A stretch of 64,000 nucleotides of DNA from Lonicera japonica (Eukaryota > Streptophyta > Magnoliopsida > Dipsacales > Caprifoliaceae). Position 1 is the first letter of the stretch; the number at the start of each line of letters is the position of its first letter. Location of the stretch: contig CM038467.1 of assembly GCA_021464415.1 (NCBI GenBank), positions 12,975,411 through 13,039,410 on the forward strand, written 5' to 3'. The notes under the pieces were generated by a model. The model did no database searches. It worked only from the letters and a program-made list of their open reading frames with translations, and was not told the origin of the DNA. Position numbers and translations under genes: made by a program. Below are positions 25,585-37,820 of this stretch, one piece after another.

Positions 25585-27321
25585 TTAATTGGCTGCTTTC
25601 CGAAGATATATCATAGGGTTACTTAAATATCTACCAAATATATTTACTATGAACGCTAAACCCAAATGCGTACATACTTTTTGATACATCAGACTCCCTA
25701 CAACTGATGCATAAGGAATTTTTTGCATCTCTTTCTTTTCAACTTTATTTTGGGGCACTTGTTGTGACATAAATTGTCTCCTTTAACAATGGGAGTATCT
25801 CCTGAATGATAATCTTTCATGCCAAATCTGGTAAGAATTCTTTCGATATATCTCTTTCGTGAAAACCCTAAGATACCCGATAATAATGTTGATGTATCTA
25901 TATTTCTAATACAAAAGATATATTATCAACATAAAATACCAAGAATATAATGTTACTCATACTGAACTTATGATATACATAATCATCAACCGGATTTACC
26001 TCAAAACCTTACGAGATAATAACTTGATGAAATATGTAATACCATTGACGGAAAACTTCCTTAAGGCCATAGATGGATTTCTTTAATTTAACTTCTTCTT
26101 GAAATTGTTGAGTTGCTATATAGGAAGTTTTTTCAACATTGTCTTGGTGATCATAATTTGCATATGAAACAATGTCAGAAATTTGATCATAATCATTGTT
26201 AATAGCAGTACTTGGAATTTGAATGAATTTATTTTCAAAGACAATGTTTCTAACTTTATCTTCCCCCTCAAACTCAATAATCTCAAGAAATTTGGCATTT
26301 TCCGTCTTAATAAAGGATTTATTCAAGGAATCATAAAATTTATAATCTCTCGATCTTTCAGTGTATCGAACAAAGTAGCAGCTTATTATATTGAGTCCAA
26401 TTTCTTTTCTTTATGGCCTTACTACAGCTGGACAACCTATTTTAGCAACTGCTTTGATATAACACTGCTTAAAAAATATGCTGCAGTCTTAAGTGTTTCT
26501 TCCTAAAGTCATCATGGTAAAGAAGAATGATTAATCACGCTCCTTACCATATCCTTAAGCATATGTTTTATCTCTCAGCAACACTGTTCATACTAGGTTT
26601 GCCTAGCATGGTGTACTGTGAGACGATTCTGTATTTCTCTAGGAATTTCACAAAAGTTCAGAACGTTGTTTACCTTATCCGTTATATCTACCGTAGTATT
26701 TACCACCACGATCAGATTTTACGGCCTTAACTTTCTTGCCTAGTTGATTTTCAACTCCAACTATGAAAGTCATAACAACGTCTAAGGATTGTAACTTCTC
26801 ATTAATTGAATATAAATACTCTTAATAATTATCATGAACATAATAAAATACTGTTAACCATTCCAGAAGGCCGTATAGAACAGTTCACAGTTATCGTCAT
26901 GAATTAGTTCTAAGACAATTGAATTCCTTATGGCACCTAGTTTCTTTATGTTTGTCTATTCCCCCTTTACACATTAAATACAGATTTTAAAATCTGTTAA
27001 ATCAAATGGTTTTAAGAATTCTACAAGTCTTTTAATTCTCTATTTAGAGATTTATCCCAAATGCTTGTGCCATAACATGAAAGAATTCTTATCAGTTAAT
27101 TTATGCTTTGTATCACGTGAATCAATTTACAAGGTCTCATTATATGAGGTGGTTGTATCCGTATACAAGTTATCAATTAAAGAAATAATAGCAAAATATT
27201 TGAATTTTGAAAAAGACTTAACTTTATTATTTTCAAATGAACAATAATAACCGTATTTGTCCAAATAAAAATAGAAATTATGTCTAAATGACAATACTAT
27301 ATAAGTCTCTCCCAAATCCAA
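25585..27321 (-). pseudogene. Degenerate copia polyprotein pieces inside the younger element
   Basis: Readable minus-strand islands are: 27321-27127, resembling the copia pre-integrase segment; 26326-26009, reverse transcriptase (VKLKKSIYGLKE...RQWYYIFHQV); and 25770-25585, reverse transcriptase/RNase H connection (IPYASVVGSLMY, FIVNIFGRYLSNP). The order agrees with a minus-strand copia pol. Stops and frameshifts separate the islands, so no functional product is expected. Confidence 0.75.
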
Positions 27322-28428
27322 AAGTAATTAGTCTTTAATGATAACTTAAAATTCCTTAAAACCTCAACTGTAACTGTTTCGCCACTGCCTTGATAGATGA
27401 ATATTTCAACATTAATTGGCTTTTGGCTCCACATATAACCTCTAAACATGCTTAGGTGAGTAGTGTCACCAAAATCTACTCACAAAGTAATCACATGTAC
27501 ATAAGTTAAACTAACTACCGAACAAACCATAATGAGAAGTATATCCTACTTTACACGCCAAATGACGTATTTGAAACATTACTACGTCTATCCTTCTTGC
27601 AAAATTAATTGACAAATTCTTTATCATGTTTCTTTTGCAATTACTATAGTGTTGTTCTAACTACAGCTTTTTAATTTTTATCCTTTATCCTTTCCTTTAG
27701 AGGTGTTTGCTAGATGAGTAACAACTGTCTTTTATCGCTAAATCTTTTATTCTTCTTACATACTGTAAAATATAAACTCATTAAGAGATCATTTATCCTT
27801 ATGAGTATTATAACTCACTATAAGTTAACTATATTGTGCAGGAAGATAAATAAAAAACTGGATGCACGAACTAGTCATTAGACAGCCTTAATTTAAGTGT
27901 CTTTAGTTTGAAAGCGATATTAGACATTTCCATAATGTACTTCCCTTATGTTCCTTTTCCTTATACCTTATTGAAACAAGACTAATCAAAAGGTTACTTG
28001 TTTCAACCTTTTTGTTTTAGCAAAATATTTCTATAATTTCTGTAAGGAACTAAGTAGCATTTTTCTCATAAATCCCCAAAAATTCTTGGAATAGAAGCGT
28101 TCTATTTTTAATTCTTAAAATTTGTGCCGTTAAGTACCGATACCGAATTTATGTTGGCAGATATATAAAGCATAACTTAAAATTGAATAGAGAACAAATT
28201 ATAAAAATTATAAACTTATAATTAATATACATATCATAACATATTAATAAACAATATATATGAATGACACAATTATCCAAATTAACAATAGTGGGTCCCC
28301 ATCACAAGATACCTAGCACAACGTTGATATTTAGTCTTTGGACAGAAGCATTAACTTGTAATTGGTCATCTCAACGCAGTAATCAAATATAAATAACAAA
28401 TCCTGTCAAATAATAGGACTTCCTTTGG

Positions 28429-29090
28429 GCCGACATATTATTCACATGAAAAACTTGATTGTCATATTATATTTATTACCATAAGTGTATGTATTATTCG
28501 GCCGAACAATAACCTTCCTTTGGGCCGATTATTATTCGCATAAATAACAAATACACACATCTTAATATTCCCAAACAAACAAATTTACGCGATAGAGGTT
28601 ACTTTGGCAACTTATCGTTCCAATTCATCTATCTGAAAATATCAAACGATTTGTTTCGCATCCTTATAATCTAAAAAAAATAGATTTTCCGTATTAATGA
28701 GATTTGCAAAGCATAAACCTTATTTTTTTTTCACATTGACGCGTACTGCAATTTTGGATTACTGACAGTTTAGAGCTTGCGTACCCAAATGAGACTGTAA
28801 TAGGTACTCTTAATACAAGAATCAAATGTTGATAATAATTTCTGTCAAGTAAAAAGCTTTTCTTTGGACTGACTTATTGCTCACATGAAAAACTGATAAT
28901 TATCACACATTTATTCTCGCACGTGTGTTTATTATTCTGCCAAATAATAACATTCCTTTGGGCCGATTATTAAATGCATAAATAATAACCACACAAATAT
29001 CAAGAGAAAATAATGTCTATTATTTGGCCAAATAACAATTTTCCTTTAGGCCAATTATTATTTGCATAAATAATAAACATTAATATCTAA
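28429..29090. repeat. Iterated subrepeats in the leader of the younger copia element
   Basis: The motif TTCCTTTGGGCCGA with following TTATTATTCGCATAAATAA is repeated at about 28429, 28510, 28860, 28948 and 29038 with divergence. On the element strand this lies between the primer binding site and pol, that is, in the leader or gag region. Confidence 0.65.
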
Positions 29091-29244
29091 ATAAATAATA
29101 AGCTTAATCCATTCCCTTAATCACAATAAATGCAAGAATAAAATTCTTTAATCTTAATATATGTATGGCACAGAAATTAAAACTGAATCCATAAAATAAA
29201 AAATTATGCAGGAAGGTAGCAAAAAATTGGTGAATCCACACCAA

Positions 29245-29275
<31 letters not shown>

Positions 29276-29483
29276 TAACCAAACATATATCTATATGTAA
29301 AGCTACAATAATACAAATATATAGTCACCGAATTAATTGGCCAAAGTTTCTTATAGATCTTTAGTCCGATTTCTTTAAATCTTTAAATCAAATATAATAA
29401 AGTTGTAAGGAAGAGAAAACAAATTCATATAAGCATGGACAAATCTATAAAATTGATCCACTCCATTAAATTCCTTACTCTTC

Positions 29484-29485
29484 AA

Positions 29486-29577
<92 letters not shown>
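29484..29577. repeat. (AT)n microsatellite
   Basis: Nearly pure TA dinucleotides for over 90 bp inside the younger copia element. They give artefactual (Ile-Tyr)n frames. Confidence 0.95.
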
Positions 29578-29580
<3 letters not shown>

Positions 29581-29735
29581 AAAACACAGTGACCAATAAA
29601 TAAATAAACAAATATAACTAAGTAAAGGCTACCAAACCTAAACCATGATTTATTTTGGTGGGCTGGCAATAGGTACATCCACCAAACTTAAAGTAATATA
29701 TATACATATATTTACCAAAAGATAACCAAAGCAAC

Positions 29736-29738
<3 letters not shown>

Positions 29739-29804
<66 letters not shown>
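29739..29804. repeat. (AT)n microsatellite
   Basis: Pure TA dinucleotides for about 66 bp, also inside the younger copia element. A third short tract is at about 29250-29277. Confidence 0.95.
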
Positions 29805-29808
<4 letters not shown>

Positions 29809-30056
29809 TAAATAAAAAGGATAACCCACGGCTCACAGGCAAATCGCACCTCCCTTTTTTTTTAATGCCAATTGAGAATGTGCCGAAGTGGTCACACCAA
29901 AATAAAAAAATCACATCAACAACAGTAGAGACTACTATTAAACTTATATACATCCGTATGATGAAGAATCTAAATATACATATATATGCCGAACCCTTAT
30001 TATTATTATATATAATAATAAATATAATATGATACTTAATGATCTAACATGAAATT

Positions 30057-30068
30057 GCTCTGATACCA
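30057..30068 (-). other. Primer binding site of younger copia element
   Basis: Minus strand TGGTATCAGAGC, the standard plant copia match to the 3' end of initiator methionine tRNA, two bases inside the 5' LTR. It fixes the element's orientation. Confidence 0.9.
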
Positions 30069-30070
30069 CT

Positions 30071-30544
30071 TGTTGGAATTAAATCACTTAAGTCATCATG
30101 TCAAATCATCAAGATCTAAATAAAACACAATTAAATCGCGTACCTGGATCCATGACAAACGAATGCGGAATGCGAGGATCGATCACTATAACAGCACGGA
30201 TCGAGCGGGTACGTGGTATTCCTCAACCAAATCGCCTTAGTGTCTTGATGAGAATTTTGGTTCTCTTCCAGATGGGGAGAATGAAGCTGTAATTTGATTT
30301 GGTGTATTGGGGACCATAACCCTAATATCAACTTTATATACAAACTAATTATAGTTCCCATTAAACTCTAATAAGCCCATATGAGGTATCTACACATTTG
30401 GTCCACATTTATTAGAGTAATCTTATGTGCTTAACTATTAATTAATTAGCCTACTAAAAATTAGCCCATTAATTAAATAGCAAATATAATTGAAATATTA
30501 TAATATGTTGTCCACATAAATTAGAAAATATAAATTTTCTAACA
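30071..30544 (-). repeat. LTR (5' LTR in element orientation) of younger copia element
   Basis: 474 bp, TG...CA ends on the minus strand, adjacent to the primer binding site and followed by the ACAAT target duplication. Confidence 0.93.
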
Positions 30545-31087
30545 ACAATCAGATTGACAATCCCTTTGGCAGCACAACACTTATGGCCTATTTTCTAGTT
30601 GGACATGAACTCGGCATTCTTGCATGGTGATTTAAAGGAAGAGGTATTTATCGATCAACCTCCTAGCTATATTAAATTAGGAAATGAGCATAAAGTCTAT
30701 AAATTAAAGAAAGCCCTTTACGGACTAAAATAAGCCCCAGTTGATTGGTATAGTCGCATTGAGGCTTATTTTTTGAATGAAGGTTTTCAAAAATTTCCAT
30801 ATGAACATTTTTTTTTCTGTTAAAATTGGAGATGGAAAGAAAATGCTCATTGTTTGCTTAAATGAATACAATCTTATATTCACTGAAAATGATAATGCCA
30901 TGTTTAAAAAGTTCAAGCAGTTCATGACGGTTTTATTTAAAATATCCTATCTTATTATGAAGCATTATTTTCTTGGTATCGAAGTGGTGCAGTCTGCCAC
31001 TGTAATTTTTATTTCTCAAAAGAAGTATGTGCAAGAAATGTTGGACAAGTTTCAGATAATAATTGTAATTCTTAGAGTAAATACACC

Positions 31088-32398
31088 GGGTGCAGACGTG
31101 CAGTGGCGGAGCCAGGAATTTTATTCAGGGGGGCCAAACTAATAACATAACAAATTTTTTTGCATATACTATTTAGAGTAGTAGAATCAACATTCGGAGC
31201 GAAGGAACATATATTTGACGGAGTGAAATCGACATTTGAAAATGTGGATTCAACATTTAGAGTAGAACTTGAACCAACATTTCGAGAAGTAGAATTTACT
31301 CTTATTTTACTAAAATGTTTCTCCATTCGGTTTTTGAAAAATTTAAAATAATATACTAAAATTAATTATATATTTTAAAATATATTTATCAACTCAATAT
31401 TCAACCTACTATAACCAACAAATACGTATATTAATCTCAATATTAATTTATCAAATAATTAAAGTGCAAAGTGCAAAAAAGAACCCAAACAAATAAAGAA
31501 CAAAACTCAAAAGAGGCAAGAGGAGTAAACAAAAAAACATAATTCCCTCCTAATTAGGACCAATACCCAAACTATTTACAAAATCCCTCCCCTGAGTTTA
31601 TGCAATCTGTTGCACATACACCCCTCGCCCGCTTTTCCCATTGCCCAAATTTAGTTACACATGCAACCCTCAATTTTCATACCATCGCACAAAGACACGC
31701 ATACTTTGCAAAAATTTGCCAAAAATCCAGATGGGGCCATGGCCCCACCTGGACCCTGTGTGGCTCCGCCCCTGACCGGGTGTATTCGGATACGTAGTTT
31801 TAGAATTCTATTAGAATTATAATTTTGTATTATTACAATTCCAAGAATTGCAATACCATTGTTTGGATTATACGTAATTTTCATTTGAAATTCTAATAGA
31901 ATTTAAAATTTGTTTATTTGGCTAAATTGTAAAATTCATTTGAAATTTCAAATAAACAACAAAGCGGTGATAGCTGAGATTCATTTAATATATATATATA
32001 TATACTTTGTATACATATATGTAATATATATACACATGTATGCGTCTGTGTAGCTACTTTTTTTTTCCTCCTAAAACAGAGGGTGATGTGAAGGCTTGCA
32101 TGGTGGGGGGGGGGGGGTGTTGGGGTTTGCTGCTGCTGGAGTGGGGTGAGGTGGGGGTGTATGGGGTGGGGGTAATATGAGTGGCGATGGTGAATTATTA
32201 TTATTTATTTATTTATTATTATTATTTTTTACAATTCAATAAAAATTGGAATTAGAAAACTCTACTATTTTTATGGAATTCAATCCTTTATAATTTGTGG
32301 TTTTAACTATACATTTTAACATATCCAAACAATAGAATTTTAAAACCATCCCCCAATTCCAATTCTATAGCATGGAATTGGGGTTGCCAAACACACCC
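31088..32398. mobile_element. TIR DNA element inserted in the old copia pol
   Basis: Left end GGGTGTATTCGGATA; reverse-complemented right end GGGTGTGTTTGGCAA. The subterminal AATTCTAATAGAATT-type motifs also occur in both orientations. Removing it exactly joins VNTP to TEFSLKL of the copia polyprotein in frame. A clear target duplication is not visible. The interior has a poly-G tract (about 32104-32117), G-rich sequence to 32175 and an ATT-rich tract. Part of it (31093-31774) is a later hAT-like insertion. Confidence 0.65.
31093..31774. mobile_element. hAT-like non-autonomous element
   Basis: Flanked by the perfect octamer ACCGGGTG at 31085-31092 and 31775-31782, the 8-bp duplication of hAT elements. 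Termini: CAGTGGCGGAGCCAGGA (from 31101, preceded by an extra CAGACGTG) and, reverse-complemented, CAGGGGCGGAGCCACAC. There is no transposase. The octamer spans the copia/TIR-element junction, so this insertion came last. Confidence 0.75.
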
Positions 32399-33208
32399 TA
32401 CTGAATTTAGTTTAAAGCTAGTTAAAGATTCTGAAGGAAAAAAGCGTCGACAATACTCTTTACAAGCAAATTGTGGGGAGTTTGATGTACTTGACTGCAA
32501 CAAGGCTTGATATAATGCATGATGCTAGCTAGTCTCATTATTAGGTACATGGAATGTCCAAAAGACATAAATTTTGTAGCTGCCAAGAGTATTCTTCAAT
32601 ATTTGTAAGGAACCATTAAATTTGGGTTGTTTTATAAGAAGGGTGAAAAGTCATATTTGTTTGGCTTTACTGACAGGGACTATGCAGGGGATTCTGATGA
32701 TAGACGAAACACATCTGGCTATGTATTTATGATGACCCCATGAGTTGTTCCACAGTGATTAAAGAAGTAACCAATTGTTACTTTATCAGCAACCGAAGCT
32801 GAGTTTGCAGCTGCAACTGCATATGCTTGTCAAGCTATTTAGTTGAAGAAGACTCTTGAAGAGCTTCGTTTCAGGCAACAAGGACCAACTCCAATTTTTT
32901 TGTGACAACAATTTAGCTATCAAATTGTCCAAAATCTTGTTCCACATGGAAGAAGCAAGCATATTGATGTAAAGTATTATTGCTTAAGCGATCTGACGAA
33001 GAATGGAACAATTGATCTCATCTAGTGTATAAGTGAAGACCAGGTTGCTGACATATTTACTAAGCCCCTCAAATTGCCTACATTTCCAAAGTTAAGGAAG
33101 TTGCTTAGTGTTTGCACTTCAGATAATCCAATTTGAGGGAGGGCACTGCCAAAAGTAACTGTTATTAAATTGAATACTCTGTCTAAAACATCAGTTTGAG
33201 GGAATGAT

Positions 33209-33516
33209 TGTTGGATGAATCAGTCAAATCTGTTTTGAGTGGGTCCTTGGAAATTTGTCTTGCTAGTGTCCCAATCTTTAGGCATTTGTTTAGTTTGTTG
33301 CAGTAGATGGACAAGTCTATAAGAGTCAGCTTTAATATTTTTCATTAGTGATTTAAGAGTCTGTTGCTATTTTGTTGCTTTTATCTTTTGGTATAGTGCG
33401 TATTTAAAGGCCTTTTGTGTGATGAAGTGATATAAAAGGTTTAGTACTATCTCTCTCATTTTTTGCTTGATTATATATTTTTTATCTTCATTAAGTTATT
33501 CTTTTACTTCTTAACA
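33209..33516 (+). repeat. 3' LTR of the old copia element
   Basis: Begins TGTTGGATGAATCAG right after a purine-rich TTTGAGGGAATGA and ends TTCTTAACA; 308 bp. It lies about 90 bp after the ADIFTKPL end of pol. No matching 5' LTR was found in the window. Confidence 0.6.
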
Positions 33517-34119
33517 AACAAAACATAGATTTAAAATAAAAAGGAAAAAAGTATGCCAAACACAATCTTAGAAACATAATTTAATTAGCTAGACTAAAAA
33601 GTTGCGAGAATTTTATCTCTGTTAATATCTTAAAGGACGTGAAAAAAAACAAACTTTCACCTTTGGTAGTATGTTATTCTTACGATTCCTATGTACCAAA
33701 ATAAGATTGTGTTGATGAAAAGCAGAGACAGAAAGAACAACACTGAAAGAAAATGAAAACAATACCCTATTAAAGTATTGATGCAGTAGATAGTAGTGGG
33801 GTATGACCAAGTCTTTTAAGAACCTTCTACTTAAATTAGGGAAGGACTGGCACAATCAATGCAGTCTGTTATTTTTCTAATATTTTTACACCGTAAGTAT
33901 TAATTATTATTATTATTATTATTACTTTCATTTTAATTGGAAAACCTATACAATTATATTAGCATATGGGGATGTATGCTGCAGTTACAACTGTGGCGAC
34001 TTGTAAAAATTCAAGCCTTTCTTAAAATAAGTCTTAGATATTAGTAATTGGATCCATCTTGTTTTGTAATTTTTTAAACATGCATGCCTGATAAAGACAG
34101 AACAACATTTAAATCCTAA
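33517..34119. other. Intergenic, no gene seen
   Basis: AT-rich, with a short (ATT)n tract at about 33902-33923. The frames 33622-33855 and 33985-34170 match nothing recognised. Confidence 0.55.
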
Positions 34120-34640
34120 GGTCTCATTTGATTCGGGTATTAAAAAGTGGGATGAAATTATTAATATCACTTTTTTTATGATACCTTATTTGATTAGCAC
34201 AAATGTGCTGGGATTACTAATACCGGTACTAATTTAATACCACTCTTTGTGCTATAATTTAATACTAAGAGAGAGGTGGTATCGTTGATCTAGGATTAAG
34301 AAAAAGATACCATATATTTTCAAAACTGCCACTACTACTATATTATTATTATTTTAATTTATTTAAAAAAAATCAAAAAAGTTTTTTTTTAAATTTTTTT
34401 ATTTTTTTTTTTTAAAAAAAATTTAACTTTTTTTTTTATTTTGTTAGTCCAAAATATAATCCCGTATATGAGTTACAGAACCAAACATGGTATTAACATC
34501 AGCATGAGATATCCCAATATTAATACTGCATTAATCAAACAGGGTATTGGTATTAAATTAATATCAGTATTAATAGTCCAGTACTATTAATACTGGTATT
34601 ATTAATCTCATTGATCCTAATACCTGAAACAAACGAGGCC
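34120..34640. mobile_element. Tourist-like MITE
   Basis: Left end GGTCTCATTTGATTCGGGTA; reverse-complemented right end GGCCTCGTTTGTTTCAGGTA. These are strong TIRs flanked by TAA at 34117-34119 and 34641-34643. The interior contains poly-A/T and short palindromic TATTAATACTGG motifs. No coding content. Confidence 0.85.
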
Positions 34641-34891
34641 TAAAGGTATAATAAAAAAGTTTTTTTTAAAAATTTTTTATTTTTTTTTATTTTGTTAGTC
34701 CAAAATATAATCCCGTATATGAGTTACAGAACCAAACATGGTATTAACATCAGCATGAGATATCCTAATATTAATACTGCATTAATCAATCAGGGTATTG
34801 GTATTAAATTAATATCAGTATTAATAGTCCAGTACTATTAATACTGGTATTATTAATCTCATTGATCCTAATACCTGAAACAAACGAGGCC
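34641..34891. repeat. Tandem duplicate of the MITE right arm
   Basis: A second copy (period 251 bp) of the right half of the preceding MITE, from AAAAAAGTTTTTTTT through the terminal GAGGCC and again followed by TAA at 34892-34894. Only a few substitutions separate the copies. Confidence 0.9.
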
Positions 34892-34894
34892 TAA

Positions 34895-36440
34895 AGGTAT
34901 AATCACAATCATGAATTAACGTCTCTATCATTTCGCATTGTTATATTTAAAAAAAAACATGTTACTCTCGAATATGCAATCTCAAGGTTAAAAGTAGGAC
35001 CCTTTAACTATTGAACTATTAGTACACAATGTTTTATTTTTCAATTTTAAACTACATTTATATGTGCATAAAATTAAAAATAACGTGTGCATATATATGA
35101 ATTATGTGTTTCCATTTATTCTAATTTTATGAATACCATCTTGATGGCGCCCTAATCCATAAATAAGATTATTTATTAACCATCTTCACATGGATTAGAA
35201 AAATTAAATAAAATGTTCTTTTCATACTTTAAGGAGGTTTAATTCTCTTCTATTAGATCTCAAATATATTTTTTTTGGCTTTACTTTGCGTTAGTTTAGA
35301 GGTATTATCCCTTTGTTTATTTTCTTTTCTTGTAATATCAAAGTACTCCCTCAGGTTTAAATTGATAATTTTATTTCTTGTTTAGAGATAATAAAACTTG
35401 TAATCTTATTTATCTTCTGAGACATAATGAAAATACAAAATAAGTTGTAATCTAAAAATGAAGATAATATTTTAAAATATCTTAGGGTGTGTTTTTGAAA
35501 ACGGTACCTTAGCAATGAGGATGAAAAATGGACAGGGAATTAAGTTCTGATTAGCGTTGCGATGGAGAAGTGGACGGCAAACTTGGTGGTGGTCTTTGCC
35601 ATGCATGAATATTCTTCAATTATATATGGTGATTCTGTAAATTAATGAGTAATTTTCTTCAGTAATATATATGGTGATTTTGCAAGTGAGGCGGTGCATG
35701 GGTAATAATAATAATTTTGATTCTTAACAGGTTTAACATTCAATAAAAAAAAATTGAGGATGAGAAGAACAGAAATATAAATAAATTTTTTTGTTATAAA
35801 TGGAGTACGTGTGTTGATTAATTTTTTTAGGATGGTGTTAAGATTTCCATAAATCAATCCATTTTGGTTTTGTTTACTCTCGTGAATCTCAGATCGTCGA
35901 AGCGAGTGTTCTTGATGACAAACGAAAACCACCAAAAACAATAATAATAAGAAGAAGAAGAATAAGAATAATAATAATACCCACACCACTGCTCCCCTCA
36001 AGGCCCAAAGTATATGTATTAGAAAAATATGACGCCGAGGCCACCACCCACTACATTTTTCTTGCTATATATTTTTTTATCTCTCCACAGCTCTTATCTT
36101 AACCGTCCACGTGTCAAACGAAAAAGTCCCCACCCGAAATTGATTTGTCAAAACAAAAAAGATTCATGCATATTGCCATCATCCCCATGATTAAGATTAA
36201 ATTAATTAATGATCATCAAAATTGTCTAATTTTCTTTCGGTCCACGTTTTTACACGTCCTAGATTAACACGCTGGCATTGCCAGACTTTTAGCCTGCTTA
36301 CTCATATTTAATTTCTGTCTTCTTTAATTTTATATTATAATGCTATATATACACTCACTCTCCCGGTTATTTCTACTTACATTTGTATTTGGTAGGATGG
36401 TATTAGATCGTGCTTAAGCTGTATCATCTTTCTGCCCTCA
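34895..36440. other. Intergenic, no gene seen
   Basis: AT-rich, with (AAT)/(AAG) tracts at 35940-35982. The Leu/Phe-rich reading of those tracts on the minus strand (35642-36001) is low complexity. Confidence 0.55.
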
Positions 36441-36453
36441 AGTCCAATGGTCT

Positions 36454-37072
36454 ATGAAGTACGGATACGAATATGAATATGAATACGGATATCGAATACG
36501 ATATCATATTGATACAATAATACAACAAAATTATAAAAATATAAGATACGATACCTCTTGGATATGGATAATAAAAAATAATTAATATATATATAAATAT
36601 ATATAATTATTCAATTATAAAAATTTTATAAATTTTATAAATTATGAACAATATTATGAATACTCATAAAACTAAATTAAACAACTGAGCAATTTAATTG
36701 CATAACTCTGACTTGAATATCAGAAGAAGGATAGAGACTGAACAACATGATCGTAGATGAAAGATGGAGTGTTTTGACCGATCATTTCATCTTCTGATAA
36801 AATGGTTGACTTATTCACTGAGTTGTAAATGAAAAACCTAAGTCTCTTTTAGAAGTTTCTATATTAAATGAATTATTTGTTATTTTTAAAGCGGCTCTAA
36901 TAAAAAAATTTACAAAACTTACCCTGTCATATCCCGCAAGTATCCTCACTGTATTCCTCCCGTATCTGAAATTTAAAAAATAAAATAAAAAATGTTAGAT
37001 ACTCGGATACGTATCATGTACTTATCCTGACGTATCCGTGCAGGATACGTATCCGATACCGATACTTTGACT
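36454..37072. mobile_element. Likely MITE with GGATACG-rich inverted ends
   Basis: The left arm, AAGTACGGATACGAATATG from about 36457, faces a right arm whose reverse complement reads AAAGTATCGGTATCGGATAC. Both arms are rich in GGATACG/CGTATCC. A target duplication could not be fixed. Confidence 0.45.
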
Positions 37073-37627
37073 CTAACTGAAGTATTCAATCTTTAAGCCA
37101 ATGGTGGAATATTAGAATGGAGAGAATATAATAATAAAATTAGTTAATTTTATAAAAAATTAAAAAAATAAATTCATAACTGTGATGATGTACTCTCTCT
37201 TTTATGCTCATTTTTACAAGTAAATATATTATAACTTCTTCTTTTTTTGTATTTTTTCTTTCATCACCACCAAACAAACTTTTTTTTTTATGAAAAAAGT
37301 TAAAAAAATAAAAAAGAGAATATCACATACTTTAACCTATTTTTCAATTTCTCACAAAAATATATTATTTTTTCTATTAATTTCATATTATTATATAAAA
37401 AAAAAACTTTTAACGTTTCAAAATAACTAATTAAATGTTTAAACTCCAAAAATTCTGTTAACTTTCCTTCCATAAAAATACTCATTTCCGTTATCGTTAA
37501 ATACTATCCCTCGTTTATAAAAAAAAATGAAAAATAATAATAATAATTTGTAAATTGAAAGCTATTCCAATATTGTACTATTGTCAATTCGTTGGATCCA
37601 TATATAATAGGTAAAGTGAACAAGTGA

Positions 37628-37779
37628 ATAGGAATGGCAACGGGTCGGATATGGGGCGTGTTTGGCTATTACCAAACTCGACCCACATGTATCCTAACCC
37701 GCTCCGAACCCGAAATGGGTTTTAAAAAAAAAATCAAACCCGCTCCACAAGCTTACCTAGGAGCCCTGCCTTGTCCCGA

Positions 37780-37820
<41 letters not shown>

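Larger units (their letters stand above)
24261..30544 (-). mobile_element. Younger Ty1/copia LTR retrotransposon, complete ends, degenerate interior
   Basis: Two near-identical LTRs (24261-24733 and 30071-30544) are flanked by the 5-bp duplication ACAAT (24256-24260 and 30545-30549). Orientation is minus: TGGTATCAGAGC, matching the initiator-Met tRNA primer site, lies on the minus strand at 30057-30068, two bases from the right LTR. Purine-rich AAGTGGGAGATTGT abuts the left LTR. The internal minus strand keeps only short readable pol pieces (see 25585-27321), so it depends on others for movement. It interrupts the older copia pol between DT and I; excision of element plus one ACAAT restores DTIRLTI. 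Confidence 0.93.
23580..33516 (+). pseudogene. Old Ty1/copia retrotransposon, 5'-truncated and interrupted by three nested insertions
   Basis: Copia pol segments on the + strand: 23589-24260 (QSKAYKLYYPN..., DEDQTWSWN, then ...VARHDTI); 30550-31087 (RLTIPLAAQ, LHGDLKEEVFIDQPP, reverse transcriptase); 32399-33120 (TEFSLKLVKDSEGKK, RNase H with LSATEAEF, ADIFTKPL). It is clearly dead. There are many stops (for example LYGLK*AP) and frameshifts, and the YVDD catalytic motif position reads NEYN (CLNEYNLIF). Gag, protease and most of the integrase are missing upstream. The breaks are a younger copia element (24261-30544) and a DNA element (31088-32398) that itself contains a hAT-like element. At both outer insertions the host reading resumes in frame. 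The 3' LTR is at 33209-33516. Confidence 0.85.

Noticed and set aside
29375..29953. Three overlapping minus-strand frames rich in IYIYIY
   Set aside because: Translation of (AT)n microsatellites within a copia element.
35642..36001. 119-aa Leu/Phe-rich minus-strand frame (possible membrane protein)
   Set aside because: The hydrophobic start is the translation of AAT/AAG repeats and the rest matches nothing.
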